Part shown: positions 48,127 through 58,562 of the stretch, one piece after another | Numbering within the stretch: the stretch's first letter is position 1 | Layout of the letters: every line of letters starts with the position of its first letter | Source of the DNA: Hydrogenophaga sp. | GTDB lineage: Bacteria; Pseudomonadota; Gammaproteobacteria; Burkholderiales; Burkholderiaceae_C | Direction: 5' to 3' | Length of the DNA: 64,000 nucleotides | Assembly: GCF_011772445.1 (NCBI RefSeq) | Contig: NZ_WVZN01000036.1 | Coordinates: forward strand, 45,883 to 109,882 | Translations under genes and position numbers: made by a program | Notes under the pieces: generated by a model | The model's database searches: none | What the model saw: the letters and a program-made list of their open reading frames with translations, nothing else | What the model was told of the DNA's origin: nothing

Positions 48127-48495
48127 TCAGGCGCCGGGGGTGGACGGCGCGGATGGCGCCGGCGCCGGCGCCGGCGCCGGTGCAGGGGCTGGCGCAGATG
48201 CAGGCGCCGCATCGGACTTCGCACCCGCGGCCGGCGCTGCGCCGGACGCGCTGTCGGCGGCCTTGCTGTCGCCCGGAGCGGCCGCCACACCCGAATTGGC
48301 GCCAGCGCCGTCGCCGCCGCGGAAGTCGGTCACGTACCAGCCCGAGCCCTTGAGCTGGAAGCCGGCGGCGGTGAGTTGCTTGCGAAAGGTGTCGGCGCCG
48401 CAGGCGGGACAGGTGCTCAGCGGGGCGTCGGAGATTTTCTGCAGCACGTCCTTGGCGTGGCCACAGGACTCGCACTTGTAGGCGTAGATGGGCAT
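48127..48495 (-). CDS. FmdB-family zinc-ribbon protein
   Basis: 122 residues. The FmdB zinc ribbon MPIYAYKCESCGHAKDVLQK continues with CPACGADTFRKQLTAAGFQLKGSGWY. The second half is an Ala/Pro-rich, low-complexity tail with a run of seven Ala-Pro dipeptides. These small regulatory-looking proteins are of unknown function. It is the first gene of the run fmdB-DUF502-aspS. Confidence 0.9.
   Translation of the reverse strand: MPIYAYKCESCGHAKDVLQKISDAPLSTCPACGADTFRKQLTAAGFQLKGSGWYVTDFRGGDGAGANSGVAAAPGDSKAADSASGAAPAAGAKSDAAPASAPAPAPAPAPAPAPSAPSTPGA
48155..48178. repeat. (GGCGCC)4 hexanucleotide repeat in fmdB
   Basis: Four perfect copies of GGCGCC encode most of the Ala-Pro run in the FmdB tail. 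Each copy adds two residues, so slippage would change the tail length without a frameshift. Confidence 0.85.
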
Positions 48496-48565
48496 GGCGG
48501 AAACCGGTTCGGGAGGCAGACGCGAAAGCCGGCGCGCGGGAGCGGCCGGCCAGACAAAGCCCGCG

Positions 48566-48571
48566 ATTATA
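48566..48571 (-). promoter_or_regulatory. -10 element of the fmdB-DUF502-aspS run
   Basis: A perfect TATAAT on the minus strand lies 71 bases before the fmdB ATG, in the 112-base gap after ubiB. Just upstream is an inverted repeat GGGGAATACCCC. No clear -35 element is seen at the usual spacing. Confidence 0.5.
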
Positions 48572-48607
48572 AATTCCGGGGGTATTCCCCGGTGCGGGCC
48601 CGAGGGC

Positions 48608-50173
48608 TCACCACAGCCGTACGCGCAGCAGCACCTGGGTGACGATCAGGCCCAGCGCGAAGCCGATGCCGCCGTAGATGATGCCCTGCAGCAGCCGATT
48701 GGTGCGGCGCTGCTCGGCCAGCAGCACGCTGAGCTCCTTTCTCAGCTCGTTCGGGCGGTGGCGCAGGTAGTCGTGCAGCAGGCGCGGCAGGGCGGGCAGC
48801 AGCTTGGCGTACTGCGGCGCCTCGGCCTTGAGCTGGGCCAGCAGCTTCTGTGGACCGAGCTGCTCCAGCATCCATTTCTCGAGGAAGGGCTTGGCGGTGG
48901 CCCAGAGGTCCAACTCGGGGTCGAGCTCGCGCCCCAGGCCCTCGATGTTGAGCAGCGTCTTTTGCAACAGCACCAGCTGGGGCTGGATCTCCACCTGGAA
49001 ACGCCGCGAGGTCTGGAACAGACGCATGAGCACCATGCCGAGCGAGATCTCCTTCAGCGGGCGGTCGAAGTACGGCTCGCAAACCGCGCGGATGGCCGAC
49101 TCCAGTTCGTCGACCCGGGTACCGGGTGGCACCCAGCCCGATTCGATGTGCAGTTCGGCCACGCGACGGTAGTCGCGCCGGAAGAATGCCGTGAAGTTCT
49201 GCGCCAGGTACTCCTTGTCGTGCTCGGTCAGCGTGCCGACGATGCCGAAATCGAGCGAGATGTAGCGGCCGAAGGTGGCGGGCGCGACGCTGACCTGGAT
49301 GTTGCCCGGGTGCATGTCGGCGTGGAAGAAGCCGTCGCGGAACACCTGGGTGAAGAAGATGGTGACGCCGTCGCGCGCCAGGCGCGGGATGTCCACGCCC
49401 AGGCGGCGCAGCTCGTCGGTGCGGTTGATGGGCACGCCATTCATGCGCTCCATCACCATGACGTCGCTGCGGCACCAGTCCCAGATCATCTCGGGAATGA
49501 GCACCAGGTCGAGCCCGGCCATGTTGCGGCGCAGCTGCGCGGCGTTGGAGGCCTCGCGCAGCAGGTCGAGTTCGTCGTGAAGGTACTTGTCGAACTCGGC
49601 CACCACCTCACGCGGCTTCAGGCGCTTGCCGTCGGCCGACAGACGCTCGACCCAAGCGGCCATCAGGCGCATGAGGGCCAGGTCTTTCTCGATCACCGGC
49701 AGCATGTTCGGCCGCAACACCTTGACCGCGACCTCGCGCCCTGCGTTGCGCCCGCCGCGCAGGGTGGCAAAGTGCACCTGGGCGATGGAAGCGCTGGCCA
49801 CGGGCACCCGCTCGAACTGGCTGAACACCTCGTCGACCCGGCGGCCGAAGGCGCGTTCGATGGTGGCGATGGCCACCTCGCTCGGGAACGGCGGCACGCG
49901 GTCCTGCAGACGGGCCAGCTCGTCGGCGATGTCGGGCGGCAGCAGGTCGCGCCGCGTGGACAGCACCTGGCCGAACTTCACGAAGATGGGCCCCAGGCGC
50001 TCCAGCGCCTCCCGCAGGCGCTGCCCGCGCGGGTTGTTCAGGTGGCGGCCGGTGGAGACGATGCGGGTGAGACGGCGGATCCAGGGGTGGTCGAAGCTGG
50101 AGAGCACGAGCTCGTCGAGCCCGTATCGCAGCACGACCCAGACGATGAAGCAGCCGCGCAGCACCCGCCTCAT
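48608..50173 (-). CDS. ubiB: ubiquinone biosynthesis protein UbiB (ABC1/ADCK kinase-like)
   Basis: 521 residues, ATG start overlapping ubiJ (ATGA). The protein-kinase-like domain has [15 protein letters not shown] (KxGQ), [16 protein letters not shown] and two C-terminal membrane helices (about 480-520). UbiB is an atypical ATPase/kinase needed for ubiquinone synthesis, probably in extracting or presenting precursors. It is the last gene of the ubiE - Tim44-like - ubiJ - ubiB block. Confidence 0.96.
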   Translation of the reverse strand: MRRVLRGCFIVWVVLRYGLDELVLSSFDHPWIRRLTRIVSTGRHLNNPRGQRLREALERLGPIFVKFGQVLSTRRDLLPPDIADELARLQDRVPPFPSEVAIATIERAFGRRVDEVFSQFERVPVASASIAQVHFATLRGGRNAGREVAVKVLRPNMLPVIEKDLALMRLMAAWVERLSADGKRLKPREVVAEFDKYLHDELDLLREASNAAQLRRNMAGLDLVLIPEMIWDWCRSDVMVMERMNGVPINRTDELRRLGVDIPRLARDGVTIFFTQVFRDGFFHADMHPGNIQVSVAPATFGRYISLDFGIVGTLTEHDKEYLAQNFTAFFRRDYRRVAELHIESGWVPPGTRVDELESAIRAVCEPYFDRPLKEISLGMVLMRLFQTSRRFQVEIQPQLVLLQKTLLNIEGLGRELDPELDLWATAKPFLEKWMLEQLGPQKLLAQLKAEAPQYAKLLPALPRLLHDYLRHRPNELRKELSVLLAEQRRTNRLLQGIIYGGIGFALGLIVTQVLLRVRLW

Positions 50174-50772
50174 TGGCCCGCACTCCCGCCGGTGCCGGGC
50201 GGGCGGGGCATGCGGGCTGCGAAGCCCTTGATCGCTTGCGCCGCCTGCCGCGCGAACCCGACGAGGGTGTGCGCCGCCGCGTCGCCGATCAGGCGCGAGA
50301 GGTCTTCCTCCAGGTCCCAGCGCACGTTGTCCACCAGCCAGGCCACCTCGGCGGCGAACTGCACGTCGCCCTGGATGTCCACCGCGGGCTTTTCACCCGA
50401 CAGCACGCGCCGCGCGAGGTCGGCGGGCGAGGCCTGGGTGAGACTGACAGTCAGCTCGGGCGGGTGCATCACGGGGTCGACGCGCTCCAGCAGGCCGGCG
50501 CGCGTGGGCGCCACGCAGAGATGGAAGTCGCCCCACTGCACGCGCAGCGGCTTGCCGGCCTGGCGGCGCAGCCGCTCGGTGGCGGCGGGCTCCTGCTGGA
50601 GCACGTGGTTGAGAAAGAGCACCAGCTTGTTCTGCAGCTCGTCGATCACCCAGCCGGGCGGGCGCAGGAGTTGCAGGATCGACCGCAGTGGATCGTTGGG
50701 CGCACCGGCGGAGCCGCCGGGGCTGGCGCCAGGGGTGGCGCCAGACGTGGAATCGGGTGGTACATGGGACAT
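50170..50772 (-). CDS. ubiJ: ubiquinone biosynthesis accessory protein UbiJ (SCP2 domain)
   Basis: 200 residues from the ATG at 50772. The N-terminal Gly/Pro/Ala-rich stretch is variable; residues 45-140 form an SCP2 lipid-binding domain ([35 protein letters not shown]), followed by a helical segment. UbiJ binds ubiquinone intermediates and assembles the Ubi complex. The gene lies between the Tim44-like gene and ubiB, the typical order. Confidence 0.9.
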   Translation of the reverse strand: MSHVPPDSTSGATPGASPGGSAGAPNDPLRSILQLLRPPGWVIDELQNKLVLFLNHVLQQEPAATERLRRQAGKPLRVQWGDFHLCVAPTRAGLLERVDPVMHPPELTVSLTQASPADLARRVLSGEKPAVDIQGDVQFAAEVAWLVDNVRWDLEEDLSRLIGDAAAHTLVGFARQAAQAIKGFAARMPRPPGTGGSAGQ

Positions 50773-50821
50773 GGCCACCGGATTCTGACGGATAACGGCG
50801 CCGCGCCGACGCCGCAAAGGC

Positions 50822-51844
50822 TTACTGCAGGGCCTGGACGCCGGCCACCAGCCAGCCCCCGGGGCCGCTGCTGGGGCGGGTGATGTTCCAGACCTCGCGG
50901 AAGGGGTTGGGGCCGGCCGAGGGCTCCTCGCGGATCAGGCCGGAGAACTCCACGCTGGCCATGTACTCCCCATCCAGTTCCTCGATGCCCAGGAGTTGCG
51001 CCTCCAGCATCACCACCTCGGTGCGGTGGGCGCCGCCACCCTGGCGCTCACGCTCGGCCAACTGGCCCTTGATCTGCTCGAGCATGTCGTCCGTCATCAT
51101 GGCGCGCAGGCTGGGGATGTCGGCCTTGTCCCAGGCCGCCTGCAGGTTCACGAAGTTGGCCTTGGAGGCCTTGAGGAAACCCTCGACGTCGAAGCCGGCC
51201 GGAATGCCCCAGGTCTGGCGGCCCAGCAGGGCGGAGCCGATCATGGAGCCGCCCTGGCCGTGGTCGAGCGAGGCGGGCGCGCTGCGCTCCCAGGGACGGG
51301 CCGAGGCGTCGTTGCCGACGTTCTTGGGGCTGTAGCTGGCCGGCGCGGCCGGCTCCAGGTCGAGCGGCGCGCGCGCGGTGGCACCACCCGCGCCCTGGTA
51401 CGCCAGGCCGGCGCCACCACCGGTGGCCTGGGCCGGCGCCTTGCGGCGCATCACCATGCCGACGACGGCCAGCACCACCACCGCCAGCAGGGCGAACAGC
51501 AGGAACTGCGCGAAGGCTTCGCCGAAGCCGAGGGCAGAGGCCAGCCAGGCCAGGCCCAGGCCAGCCGCCAGGCCGCCGAGCATGGCGCCCCAGGGGCGCT
51601 TGGGCGCGGCGGCGGCTGCGGGCGCCGTGGCCGGGCGCGTCGCCGCGCTGTTCTGCGCGGGGGCAGGCGCCGCCTGCTGGGCGGGCGCCTGGTTGGGCGG
51701 GGTCGGTGCGGTGCTGCGTTGCGTGACGTTGCCCGACTGCTTGCCGATGGACAGGCCCCCGCCCAGGCGCTTGGCCATCACGTCGGCAGAGCCGACGGCC
51801 AGGGCACAGGCCAGCAGAAAGGACCAGAGTTTGTGCTTGTTCAT
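50822..51844 (-). CDS. Tim44-domain transporter-like protein
   Basis: 340 residues from the ATG at 51844. A signal-like N-terminus (MNKHKLWSFLLACALAVG) is followed by a linker rich in Ala/Pro/Gln, one or two hydrophobic helices (about 95-145) and a C-terminal Tim44 domain with FDVEGFLKASKANFVNLQAAWD and MMTDDMLEQIKGQLAERE. Proteins of this sort accompany ubiquinone genes in beta-proteobacteria. Function unknown. Confidence 0.85.
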   Translation of the reverse strand: MNKHKLWSFLLACALAVGSADVMAKRLGGGLSIGKQSGNVTQRSTAPTPPNQAPAQQAAPAPAQNSAATRPATAPAAAAAPKRPWGAMLGGLAAGLGLAWLASALGFGEAFAQFLLFALLAVVVLAVVGMVMRRKAPAQATGGGAGLAYQGAGGATARAPLDLEPAAPASYSPKNVGNDASARPWERSAPASLDHGQGGSMIGSALLGRQTWGIPAGFDVEGFLKASKANFVNLQAAWDKADIPSLRAMMTDDMLEQIKGQLAERERQGGGAHRTEVVMLEAQLLGIEELDGEYMASVEFSGLIREEPSAGPNPFREVWNITRPSSGPGGWLVAGVQALQ

Positions 51845-51902
51845 GCGATTTGCCTCCGATTGCAACGCTTGCAGTCCGAATGTGCGGGCGACCGCGCCCG
51901 CG

Positions 51903-52634
51903 TCAACACTTGATGCCCAGGTGCAGCGCGACGACGCCTCCGGTGAGGTTGTGCACGTCGACGTGCCCGAAGCCGGCCACTTTCATCATCTGCCTGAGGC
52001 TCTCCTGGTCCGGGTGCATGCGGATCGACTCGGCCAGGTAGCGGTAACTGTCGGCGTCTCCCGCCACCAGCTGGCCCAGTTTCGGCAGCACATTGAACGA
52101 ATACCAGTCGTACGCCTTCTCCAGCGGCTTGGCCACCCGGGAAAACTCCAGAACGAGCAGCCGGCCACCGGGTTTGAGCGTCCGATGCATTTCGGCCAGC
52201 GCAAGTTCCTTGTGCGTCATGTTGCGCAGGCCGAACGCCACCGAGACGATGTCGAAGCTGGCGTCGGCGAAGGGCAGCTTCTCGGCGTCGCACACCAGGG
52301 TGGGCAGCACCACGCCGGCATCCAGCAAGCGGGTGCGGCCTTCGCGCAGCATGGCCTCGTTGATGTCGGTGTGCACCACGCGGCCCGTGGGCCCCACCTG
52401 GCGCGCGAAGGCCAGGGCCAGGTCGCCGGTGCCGCCGGCGATGTCGAGCACCTGCTGGCCTGGCTGCGCGTGGGCCACCGTGGTGGTGTAGCGCTTCCAG
52501 ATGCGGTGCAGGCCGCCCGACATCAGGTCGTTCATGACGTCGTAGCGCGAGGCGACGGAGTCGAACACGCCGCGCACGCGCTGGGCCTTCTCGCCCTCAT
52601 CAACGGTCTTGAAGCCGAAATGGGTCTGTGCCAT
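51903..52634 (-). CDS. ubiE: demethylubiquinone/demethylmenaquinone C-methyltransferase UbiE
   Basis: 243 residues. UbiE signature [21 protein letters not shown] motif [15 protein letters not shown], and the second signature [17 protein letters not shown] with [12 protein letters not shown]. It methylates the ubiquinone ring at C5. The DUF971 gene is 15 bases upstream and the Tim44-like gene follows after 58 bases. Confidence 0.97.
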   Translation of the reverse strand: MAQTHFGFKTVDEGEKAQRVRGVFDSVASRYDVMNDLMSGGLHRIWKRYTTTVAHAQPGQQVLDIAGGTGDLALAFARQVGPTGRVVHTDINEAMLREGRTRLLDAGVVLPTLVCDAEKLPFADASFDIVSVAFGLRNMTHKELALAEMHRTLKPGGRLLVLEFSRVAKPLEKAYDWYSFNVLPKLGQLVAGDADSYRYLAESIRMHPDQESLRQMMKVAGFGHVDVHNLTGGVVALHLGIKC

Positions 52635-52649
52635 GGGCGCTCTTCCCTG

Positions 52650-53075
52650 TCAGTGGTGGCCGCAGCTGTGCCCATGCGCGTGGCCGCCGGCCGCCGGCAT
52701 GGGATCGTCGCGGTTCGCGCCCGCGGCCTGCAATCGGGCTTCGTAGTCGGCCCAGAGCTGACCCTGCTGCGAGCCCAGGAAGTACAGGTAGTCCCAGGAG
52801 AAGATGCCGGAATCGTGACCATCGTCGAAGGTGGGCTGCACGGCGTAGTTGCCGATCGGCGCCAGGCCCACGATGCGCACCTCGCGCTTGCCGGTCTGCA
52901 GCACCTCTTGCCCGGGGCCGTGGCCCTGCACCTCGGCCGAAGGCGAGTACACGCGCATCAGCTCGAAGGGGATGCGAAAGCTCTGCCCGTCGGAGAATGA
53001 GACCTCGAGCACGCGCGAGGCGCCGTGCAGAGTGATGTCCTGCGGGATGGGGGTGTTGCGGTCCAGGCCGGCCAT
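52650..53075 (-). CDS. DUF971 domain protein
   Basis: 141 residues from the ATG at 53075. The DUF971 core has PFELMRVYSPSAEVQGHG, VGLAPIGNYAVQPTFDDGHDSGIFSWDYL, and ends with a histidine-rich tail (AHGHSCGHH) that could bind metal. In other proteins the DUF971 domain is linked to gamma-butyrobetaine hydroxylase and to ApbC/Mrp iron-sulfur proteins. It is between the oxidoreductase gene and ubiE, 17 and 15 bases apart. Confidence 0.88.
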   Translation of the reverse strand: MAGLDRNTPIPQDITLHGASRVLEVSFSDGQSFRIPFELMRVYSPSAEVQGHGPGQEVLQTGKREVRIVGLAPIGNYAVQPTFDDGHDSGIFSWDYLYFLGSQQGQLWADYEARLQAAGANRDDPMPAAGGHAHGHSCGHH

Positions 53076-53092
53076 GGGCGGTCTCCGTTGAA

Positions 53093-56000
53093 TCAGACGA
53101 GGACGCGTTCGATGCCGCCCTGATTGGCGCGCTCGACGTAGTCGGGCAGCCAGTTCTCGCCGAGGATATGACGAGCCATCTCCACGACGATGTAGTCGGC
53201 TTCCAGCAGCCCGTTCTGCAGGTCCTCGCCGTAGCGGCTGAGCCCCTGCAGGCAGCTCGGGCAACTGGTGAGGATCTTCACGTTGGCGTCAGCGGCCACG
53301 GCGCCGCTGGCGCGCAGCGCGGCCTCGCCCTTGCGGAGTTCCTCTTCCTTGCGGAAGCGCACCTGGGTGGACACGTCCGGCCGCGTGACGCCCAGCGTGC
53401 CCGACTCGCCGCAGCAGCGCTCGTTCTTGAGCACCTGATCGCCCACCAGCGCCTTCACGGTCTTCATGGGGTCCTGCAGCTTCATGGGGCTGTGGCAGGG
53501 GTCGTGGTAGAGGTAGGCGCCCCGGGATTCGAGGCGGATGCCCTTTTCCAGCAGGTACTCGTGGATGTCGACGATGCGGCAGCCCGGGAAGATCTTCTCG
53601 AATTCGTAGCCCTGGAGCTGGTCGTAACAGGTGCCGCAGCTCACCACCACGGTCTTGATGTCCAGGTAGTTGAGCGTGTTGGCCACGCGGTGGAACAGCA
53701 CGCGGTTGTCGGTGATGATCTTCTCGGCCTTGTCGAACTGGCCCGAGCCGCGCTGCGGGTAGCCGCAGCACAGGTAGCCCGGCGGCAGCACGGTCTGCAC
53801 ACCGGCGTGCCAGAGCATGGCCTGCGTGGCCAGGCCGACCTGGCTGAACAGGCGCTCCGAGCCGCAACCGGGGAAATAGAACACCGCCTCGGTCTCGGCC
53901 GTGGTGCCCTGGGGGTTGCGGATGATGGGGACGTAGTCCTTGTCCTCGATGTCCAGCAGGGCGCGCGCGGTCTTCTTGGGCAGGCCGCCCGGCATCTTCT
54001 TGTTGATGAAGTGGATGACCTGTTCCTTCACCGGTGCCGGGCCCAGCGTGGCCGGCGGCGCGGCGGTCTGCTTGCGCGCCACGCGCTTGAGCAGGTCGTT
54101 GGCCAGGCGCTGGGCCTTGAAGCCCACGCCCACCATGGCGCCGCGCACGAACTTGATGGTCTCCGGGTTGGTGGCGTTGAGGAAGAACATGGCCGCCGCG
54201 TTGCCGGGGCGGAAGCTCTTCTGGCCCATCTTGCGCAGCAGGTTGCGCATGTTCATGGTCACGTCGCCGAAGTCGATCTTCACCGGGCACGGTGTGACGC
54301 ACTTGTGGCAGACCGTGCAGTGGTCGGCCACGTCCTCGAACTCCTGCCAGTGCTGGATGCTCACGCCGCGGCGCGTCTGCTCCTCGTACAGGAAGGCCTC
54401 GATCAGCAGCGAGGTGGCCAGGATCTTGTTGCGCGGCGAGTAGAGCAGGTTGGCGCGCGGCACGTGCGTGGCGCACACCGGCTTGCACTTGCCGCAGCGC
54501 AGGCAGTCCTTCACCGAATCGGCGATGGCGCCGATGTCGCTCTGTTGCATGATCAGCGACTCGTGCCCCATGAGGCCGAAGCTGGGCGTGTAGGCGTGCG
54601 AGAGGTCGGCGAGCCGCGCGCCGTCCGTGGCGCCGCGCAGCAGCTTGCCCTTGTTGAAGCGACCCTCGGGGTCCACCCGCGCCTTGTAGTCGGCAAAGGG
54701 CTTGAGCTCCTCGTCGGTCAGGTACTCGAGCTTGGTGATGCCGATGCCGTGCTCGCCCGAGATCACGCCGTCCAGGCTGCGCGCCAGCACCATGATGCGG
54801 TCCACCGCCTCGTGCGCGGTCTGCAGCATCTCGTAGTCGTCGCTGTTGACCGGGATGTTGGTGTGCACGTTGCCGTCGCCGGCATGCATGTGCAGGGCCA
54901 CCCAGACGCGGCCCTTGAGCACGCGCTTGTGCACGGCGTTGCACTCGGCCAGCAGCGGGCCGAAGGCGGCGCCATTGAAGATCTGCTGCAGCGGGGCGCG
55001 GATCTGGGTCTTCCAGCTCGCGCGCAGGCTGTGGTCCTGCAGCTGAGGGAACAGGCGGTCCACATCGCGCAGCCAGCCACCCCAGAGGGCACGCACCTCG
55101 CGCACCAGGGCCAGGGCCTGTTGCACGCGGTCTTCCAGCAGCTCGGCGGTGGGAATCTCGCTGGCGTCGTCGCCCTTGCCCAGGGGCAGGTTGCCGCGCT
55201 GGAAGAAGGCCTCCAGCTCGTCGGCCAGGCGGATCTTGTTGCGCAGCGAGAGCTCGATGTTGATGCGCTCGATGCCTTCGGTGTACTCGCCCATGCGCGG
55301 CAGCGGGATCACCACGTCCTCGTTGATCTTGAAGGCGTTGGTGTGCTTGCTGATGGCCGCCGTGCGCTTGCGGTCGAGCCAGAACTTCTTGCGCGCCTCG
55401 GGGCTGATGGCGGTGAAGCCCTCGCCGTGGCGGGTGTTGGCGATGCGGATGACCTCGCTGGTGGCGCGCGCGACCGCGTCCGGGTCGTCGCCCACGATGT
55501 CGCCGATCAGCACCATCTTGGGCAGGCCGCCATTGCCCTTCTTGCTCTTGGTGGCGTAGCCAACCGCCTTCAGGTAGCGGTCATCCAGGTGCTCCAGGCC
55601 GGCCAGGACCACGCCCGAGCGCTTCTGCTCGGCGAACATGAAGTCCTTGATCTCGACAATGCTGGGCACCGCGTCCTTGGGGTTGCCGAAGAACTCCAGG
55701 CACACGGTGCGGGTGTGCTCGGGCATGCGGTGCACGATCCAGCGCGCGCTGGTGATCAGGCCGTCGCAACCCTCCTTCTGGATGCCGGGCAGGCCCGAGA
55801 GGAACTTGTCGGTGACGTCCTTGCCCAGGCCTTCCTTGCGGAACGTGCGGCCCGGGATGGTCAGGGTCTCGGTGCGGCGCGGGGTCTTTCCGTCGGGGGC
55901 GAAGTATCGGCACTCGAAGGTGGCGACCTCGGCGTCGTGGATCTTGCCGCGGTTGTGGTCCAGGCGGGTCACCTCCAGCCACTCGGCCTGGGGCGTGACC

Positions 56001-56959
56001 ATGCGCCAGCTCACCAGGTTGTCCAGCGCCGTGCCCCACAGCACGGCCTTCTTGCCGCCCGCGTTCATGGCGATGTTGCCGCCGATGCACGAGGCCTCGG
56101 CGCTGGTGGGATCGACCGCGAAGACGTGACTGGCGCGCTCGGCCGCGTCGGCCACGCGCTGGGTGACCACGCCGGCTTCCGTCCAGATGGTGGGCAGGGG
56201 CTCGTCGTGGCCGGGCACCTTGACCCACTCGACCTCGGTCATGGCCTCGAGCTTTTCGGTGTTGATGACCGCACTCTTCCAGGTGAGCGGGATGGCGCCG
56301 CCGGTGTAGCCGGTGCCGCCCCCGCGCGGGATGATGGTCAGGCCCAGCTCGACGCAGCCCTGCACCAGGCCGGCCATTTCCGCCTCGGTGTCGGGGGTGA
56401 GCACGACGAAGGGGTACTCGACGCGCCAATCGGTGGCGTCGGTGACATGCGAGACGCGCGACAGGCCGTCGAACTTGATGTTGTCCCTGGCGGTGAGGCG
56501 CCCCAGGGCCTTCTGGGCGCGCTGGCGCAGGGCCGCCACCTCGTCGAAGGAGCTGGCGAAGGCCTTCACGGCCTCGCGTGCGGCCACCAGCAGCTCACCC
56601 ACCAGGGCGTCACGGGCCGGGTCGTCCGCCGGGGTGCGGCGCTTCTGCACCTCGGCCAGGCGGTGGTTCAGGGCATCGACGAGCTGGCCGCGGCGCTTGG
56701 CGCTGGACAGCAGGTCGTCCTGCAGGTAGGGATTGCGCTGCACGACCCAGATGTCGCCCAGCACCTCATACAGCATGCGGGCCGATCGGCCGGTGTGGCG
56801 CTCGCCGCGCAGCTGGTCGAGCAGGGACCAGGAGCGCTCGCCCAGCAGCCGGATCACGATCTCGCGGTCCGAGAAGGAGGTGTAGTTGTAGGGGATCTCG
56901 CGCAGGCGGGGGGCGTCGTCCGTGGCGGTGAGCAGCGTGAGCGGTGTGGGAGCGTTCAT
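53093..56959 (-). CDS. large FAD-linked oxidase / iron-sulfur oxidoreductase fusion (DUF3683 type)
   Basis: 1288 residues from the ATG at 56959. Order of parts: an N-terminal DUF3683 segment (about 1-150); an FAD-binding domain with [17 protein letters not shown] near 208; an FAD-oxidase C domain; two 4Fe-4S clusters [11 protein letters not shown] near 815 and [12 protein letters not shown] near 880; and two CCG domains with CCGYP near 1063 and CCGES near 1180. The plan equals a fusion of GlcD/Dld-like and GlcF-like proteins, so it should oxidise a 2-hydroxy acid such as lactate or glycolate and pass electrons to quinone. The substrate is not assignable. Confidence 0.88.
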   Translation of the reverse strand: MNAPTPLTLLTATDDAPRLREIPYNYTSFSDREIVIRLLGERSWSLLDQLRGERHTGRSARMLYEVLGDIWVVQRNPYLQDDLLSSAKRRGQLVDALNHRLAEVQKRRTPADDPARDALVGELLVAAREAVKAFASSFDEVAALRQRAQKALGRLTARDNIKFDGLSRVSHVTDATDWRVEYPFVVLTPDTEAEMAGLVQGCVELGLTIIPRGGGTGYTGGAIPLTWKSAVINTEKLEAMTEVEWVKVPGHDEPLPTIWTEAGVVTQRVADAAERASHVFAVDPTSAEASCIGGNIAMNAGGKKAVLWGTALDNLVSWRMVTPQAEWLEVTRLDHNRGKIHDAEVATFECRYFAPDGKTPRRTETLTIPGRTFRKEGLGKDVTDKFLSGLPGIQKEGCDGLITSARWIVHRMPEHTRTVCLEFFGNPKDAVPSIVEIKDFMFAEQKRSGVVLAGLEHLDDRYLKAVGYATKSKKGNGGLPKMVLIGDIVGDDPDAVARATSEVIRIANTRHGEGFTAISPEARKKFWLDRKRTAAISKHTNAFKINEDVVIPLPRMGEYTEGIERINIELSLRNKIRLADELEAFFQRGNLPLGKGDDASEIPTAELLEDRVQQALALVREVRALWGGWLRDVDRLFPQLQDHSLRASWKTQIRAPLQQIFNGAAFGPLLAECNAVHKRVLKGRVWVALHMHAGDGNVHTNIPVNSDDYEMLQTAHEAVDRIMVLARSLDGVISGEHGIGITKLEYLTDEELKPFADYKARVDPEGRFNKGKLLRGATDGARLADLSHAYTPSFGLMGHESLIMQQSDIGAIADSVKDCLRCGKCKPVCATHVPRANLLYSPRNKILATSLLIEAFLYEEQTRRGVSIQHWQEFEDVADHCTVCHKCVTPCPVKIDFGDVTMNMRNLLRKMGQKSFRPGNAAAMFFLNATNPETIKFVRGAMVGVGFKAQRLANDLLKRVARKQTAAPPATLGPAPVKEQVIHFINKKMPGGLPKKTARALLDIEDKDYVPIIRNPQGTTAETEAVFYFPGCGSERLFSQVGLATQAMLWHAGVQTVLPPGYLCCGYPQRGSGQFDKAEKIITDNRVLFHRVANTLNYLDIKTVVVSCGTCYDQLQGYEFEKIFPGCRIVDIHEYLLEKGIRLESRGAYLYHDPCHSPMKLQDPMKTVKALVGDQVLKNERCCGESGTLGVTRPDVSTQVRFRKEEELRKGEAALRASGAVAADANVKILTSCPSCLQGLSRYGEDLQNGLLEADYIVVEMARHILGENWLPDYVERANQGGIERVLV

Positions 56960-57137
56960 GGGGCGCTCGGCACCGTCATAGGGCACCGAGGCGGGGATGG
57001 TATCGCAGTGCACCATCCCATCCGTCCCTTATGGAAACCCCGGTTGTCATACCCGGGCAACGCCTGTGCAATCGATCCGTCACACAAGACCGATAGCCTG
57101 CGGCTTCCGCAGTGTCCTACCCAACAGAGGAGCATCC

Positions 57138-58457
57138 ATGAGATTCCGCTTCATGCCGCTGGCCGGTGCCATGACCCTGGCCGCCGCCTTCGCCACCCCA
57201 GCCCACGCACAGACCGAGATCCAGTGGTGGCATTCCATGGGCGGAGCCCTGGGCGAGTGGGTGAACGACCTGGCCAAGGACTTCAACGCCACCCAGACCC
57301 AGTACAAGGTGGTGCCGACCTTCAAGGGCAGCTACGACGAATCCATGACGGCCGCCATCGCGGCCTTCCGCGCCGGCAACGCGCCCCACATCCTGCAGGT
57401 CTTCGAGGTCGGCACGGCCACCATGATGGCCAGCCGCCAGGCCATCGTGCCCGTGGGCGAGGTGATGAAGAAGGCCGGCGTCAGCTTCGATCCGAACGCC
57501 TACGTGCCCGCAGTGGCTGGCTACTACACCGCGCCCAACGGCCAGATGCTGAGCTTCCCCTTCAACAGCTCGACCACCGTTTTCCACTACAACAAGGACG
57601 CCTTCAAGGCCGCCGGCCTGGACCCGGAGCAGCCCCCCAAGACCTGGCCGGAAGTGGCCCTGGCGGCCGGCAAGCTCAAGGCCTCGGGCCACAAGTGCCC
57701 CTTCACCACCAGCTGGGTGAGCTGGACGCAGCTCGAGAGCTTCTCGGCCTGGCACAACACCGAGTTCGCCACCCTGGGCAATGGCATGCGCGGCCTCAAC
57801 ACCCGGCTGAGCTTCAACAGCCCGCTGCACGTGCGCCACATCGAGAACCTGGCCAACATGGCCAAAACCGGCCTGTTCGTCTACAAGGGCCGCGGCAACG
57901 CCGCCGACGCCACCTTCGTCTCTGGCGAGTGCGCGATGACGACCGGCTCCTCGGCCCTGTACGGCAACGTCAAGCGCAACGCCAAGTTCACGGGAGGCAT
58001 CAGCACCCTGCCCTACTACCCCGACGTGACCGGCGCGCCGCAGAACACGGTCATTGGTGGCGCGAGCCTGTGGGTGATGTCGGGCAAGAAAGACGCCGAC
58101 TACAAGGGCGTAGCCATGTTCTTCGCTCACCTGTCCAAGGCCGAGGAAGCAGCCAAGAGCCACCAGCGCACCGGCTACCTGCCCGTCACCAAGGCGGCCT
58201 ATGAGCTCACCGAGAAATCGGGCTTCTACAAGCAGAACCCGGGCACCGACGTGTCGGTGGAGCAGATGATCCGCAAGACCACCGACAAATCGCGCGGCAT
58301 CCGCCTGGGCAACTTCGTGCAGATCCGCACCATCAACGACGAAGAGCTCGAGCAGGTCTGGGCCGGACGCAAGGCGCCCAAGCAGGCGCTGGACGACGCG
58401 GTCAAGCGCGGCAACGAGCTGCTGGCCCGCTTCGAAGCCGCCAACAAAGGCAAGTGA
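57138..58457 (+). CDS. ugpB: sn-glycerol-3-phosphate ABC transporter, periplasmic binding protein
   Basis: 439 residues from the ATG at 57138, with AGAGGAGC before it. A Sec signal peptide ends in AHA at about residue 24. Family marks are IQWWHSMGGALGEWV, FNATQTQYKVVPTFKG, FPFNSSTTVFHYNKDAF and ALDDAVKRGNELL. It captures glycerol-3-phosphate or glycerophosphodiesters in the periplasm. First gene of ugpBAECQ, followed by a terminator-like hairpin before ugpA. In E. coli the operon is under PhoB; no convincing Pho box is visible here. Confidence 0.96.
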   Translation: MRFRFMPLAGAMTLAAAFATPAHAQTEIQWWHSMGGALGEWVNDLAKDFNATQTQYKVVPTFKGSYDESMTAAIAAFRAGNAPHILQVFEVGTATMMASRQAIVPVGEVMKKAGVSFDPNAYVPAVAGYYTAPNGQMLSFPFNSSTTVFHYNKDAFKAAGLDPEQPPKTWPEVALAAGKLKASGHKCPFTTSWVSWTQLESFSAWHNTEFATLGNGMRGLNTRLSFNSPLHVRHIENLANMAKTGLFVYKGRGNAADATFVSGECAMTTGSSALYGNVKRNAKFTGGISTLPYYPDVTGAPQNTVIGGASLWVMSGKKDADYKGVAMFFAHLSKAEEAAKSHQRTGYLPVTKAAYELTEKSGFYKQNPGTDVSVEQMIRKTTDKSRGIRLGNFVQIRTINDEELEQVWAGRKAPKQALDDAVKRGNELLARFEAANKGK

Positions 58458-58478
58458 TGGTCCGCCGGGCGCCACCGG

Positions 58479-58525
58479 CGCCCCGCCCGCCCCGCACCGG
58501 CGCGACCCGGGCGGGGCGGTTTTTG
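58479..58525 (+). terminator. intercistronic terminator between ugpB and ugpA
   Basis: An 11-base-pair stem (CGCCCCGCCCG with CGGGCGGGGCG, 58479-58489 and 58508-58518) spans an 18-base loop and is followed by GTTTTTG. It would stop part of the transcription after ugpB, giving more binding protein than permease, a common arrangement in ABC importers. Confidence 0.75.
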
Positions 58526-58562
58526 TTGTAGCGTCGCACACCCCTCTTTTGCTTCGGCCGAC

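Noticed and set aside
57044..57050. TTGTCAT before ugpB as half of a Pho box
   Set aside because: The second half at 11-base spacing is missing, and nearby CTGTGCA and CCGTCAC are out of register. PhoB control remains possible from family knowledge, but the sequence does not show it.
53168..58204. A plus-strand open frame of 1678 codons opposite the oxidoreductase gene
   Set aside because: It is the antisense shadow of a long high-GC gene. Composition is His/Gln/Leu/Ala-rich with no domain, and it runs on through the start of ugpB in another frame.
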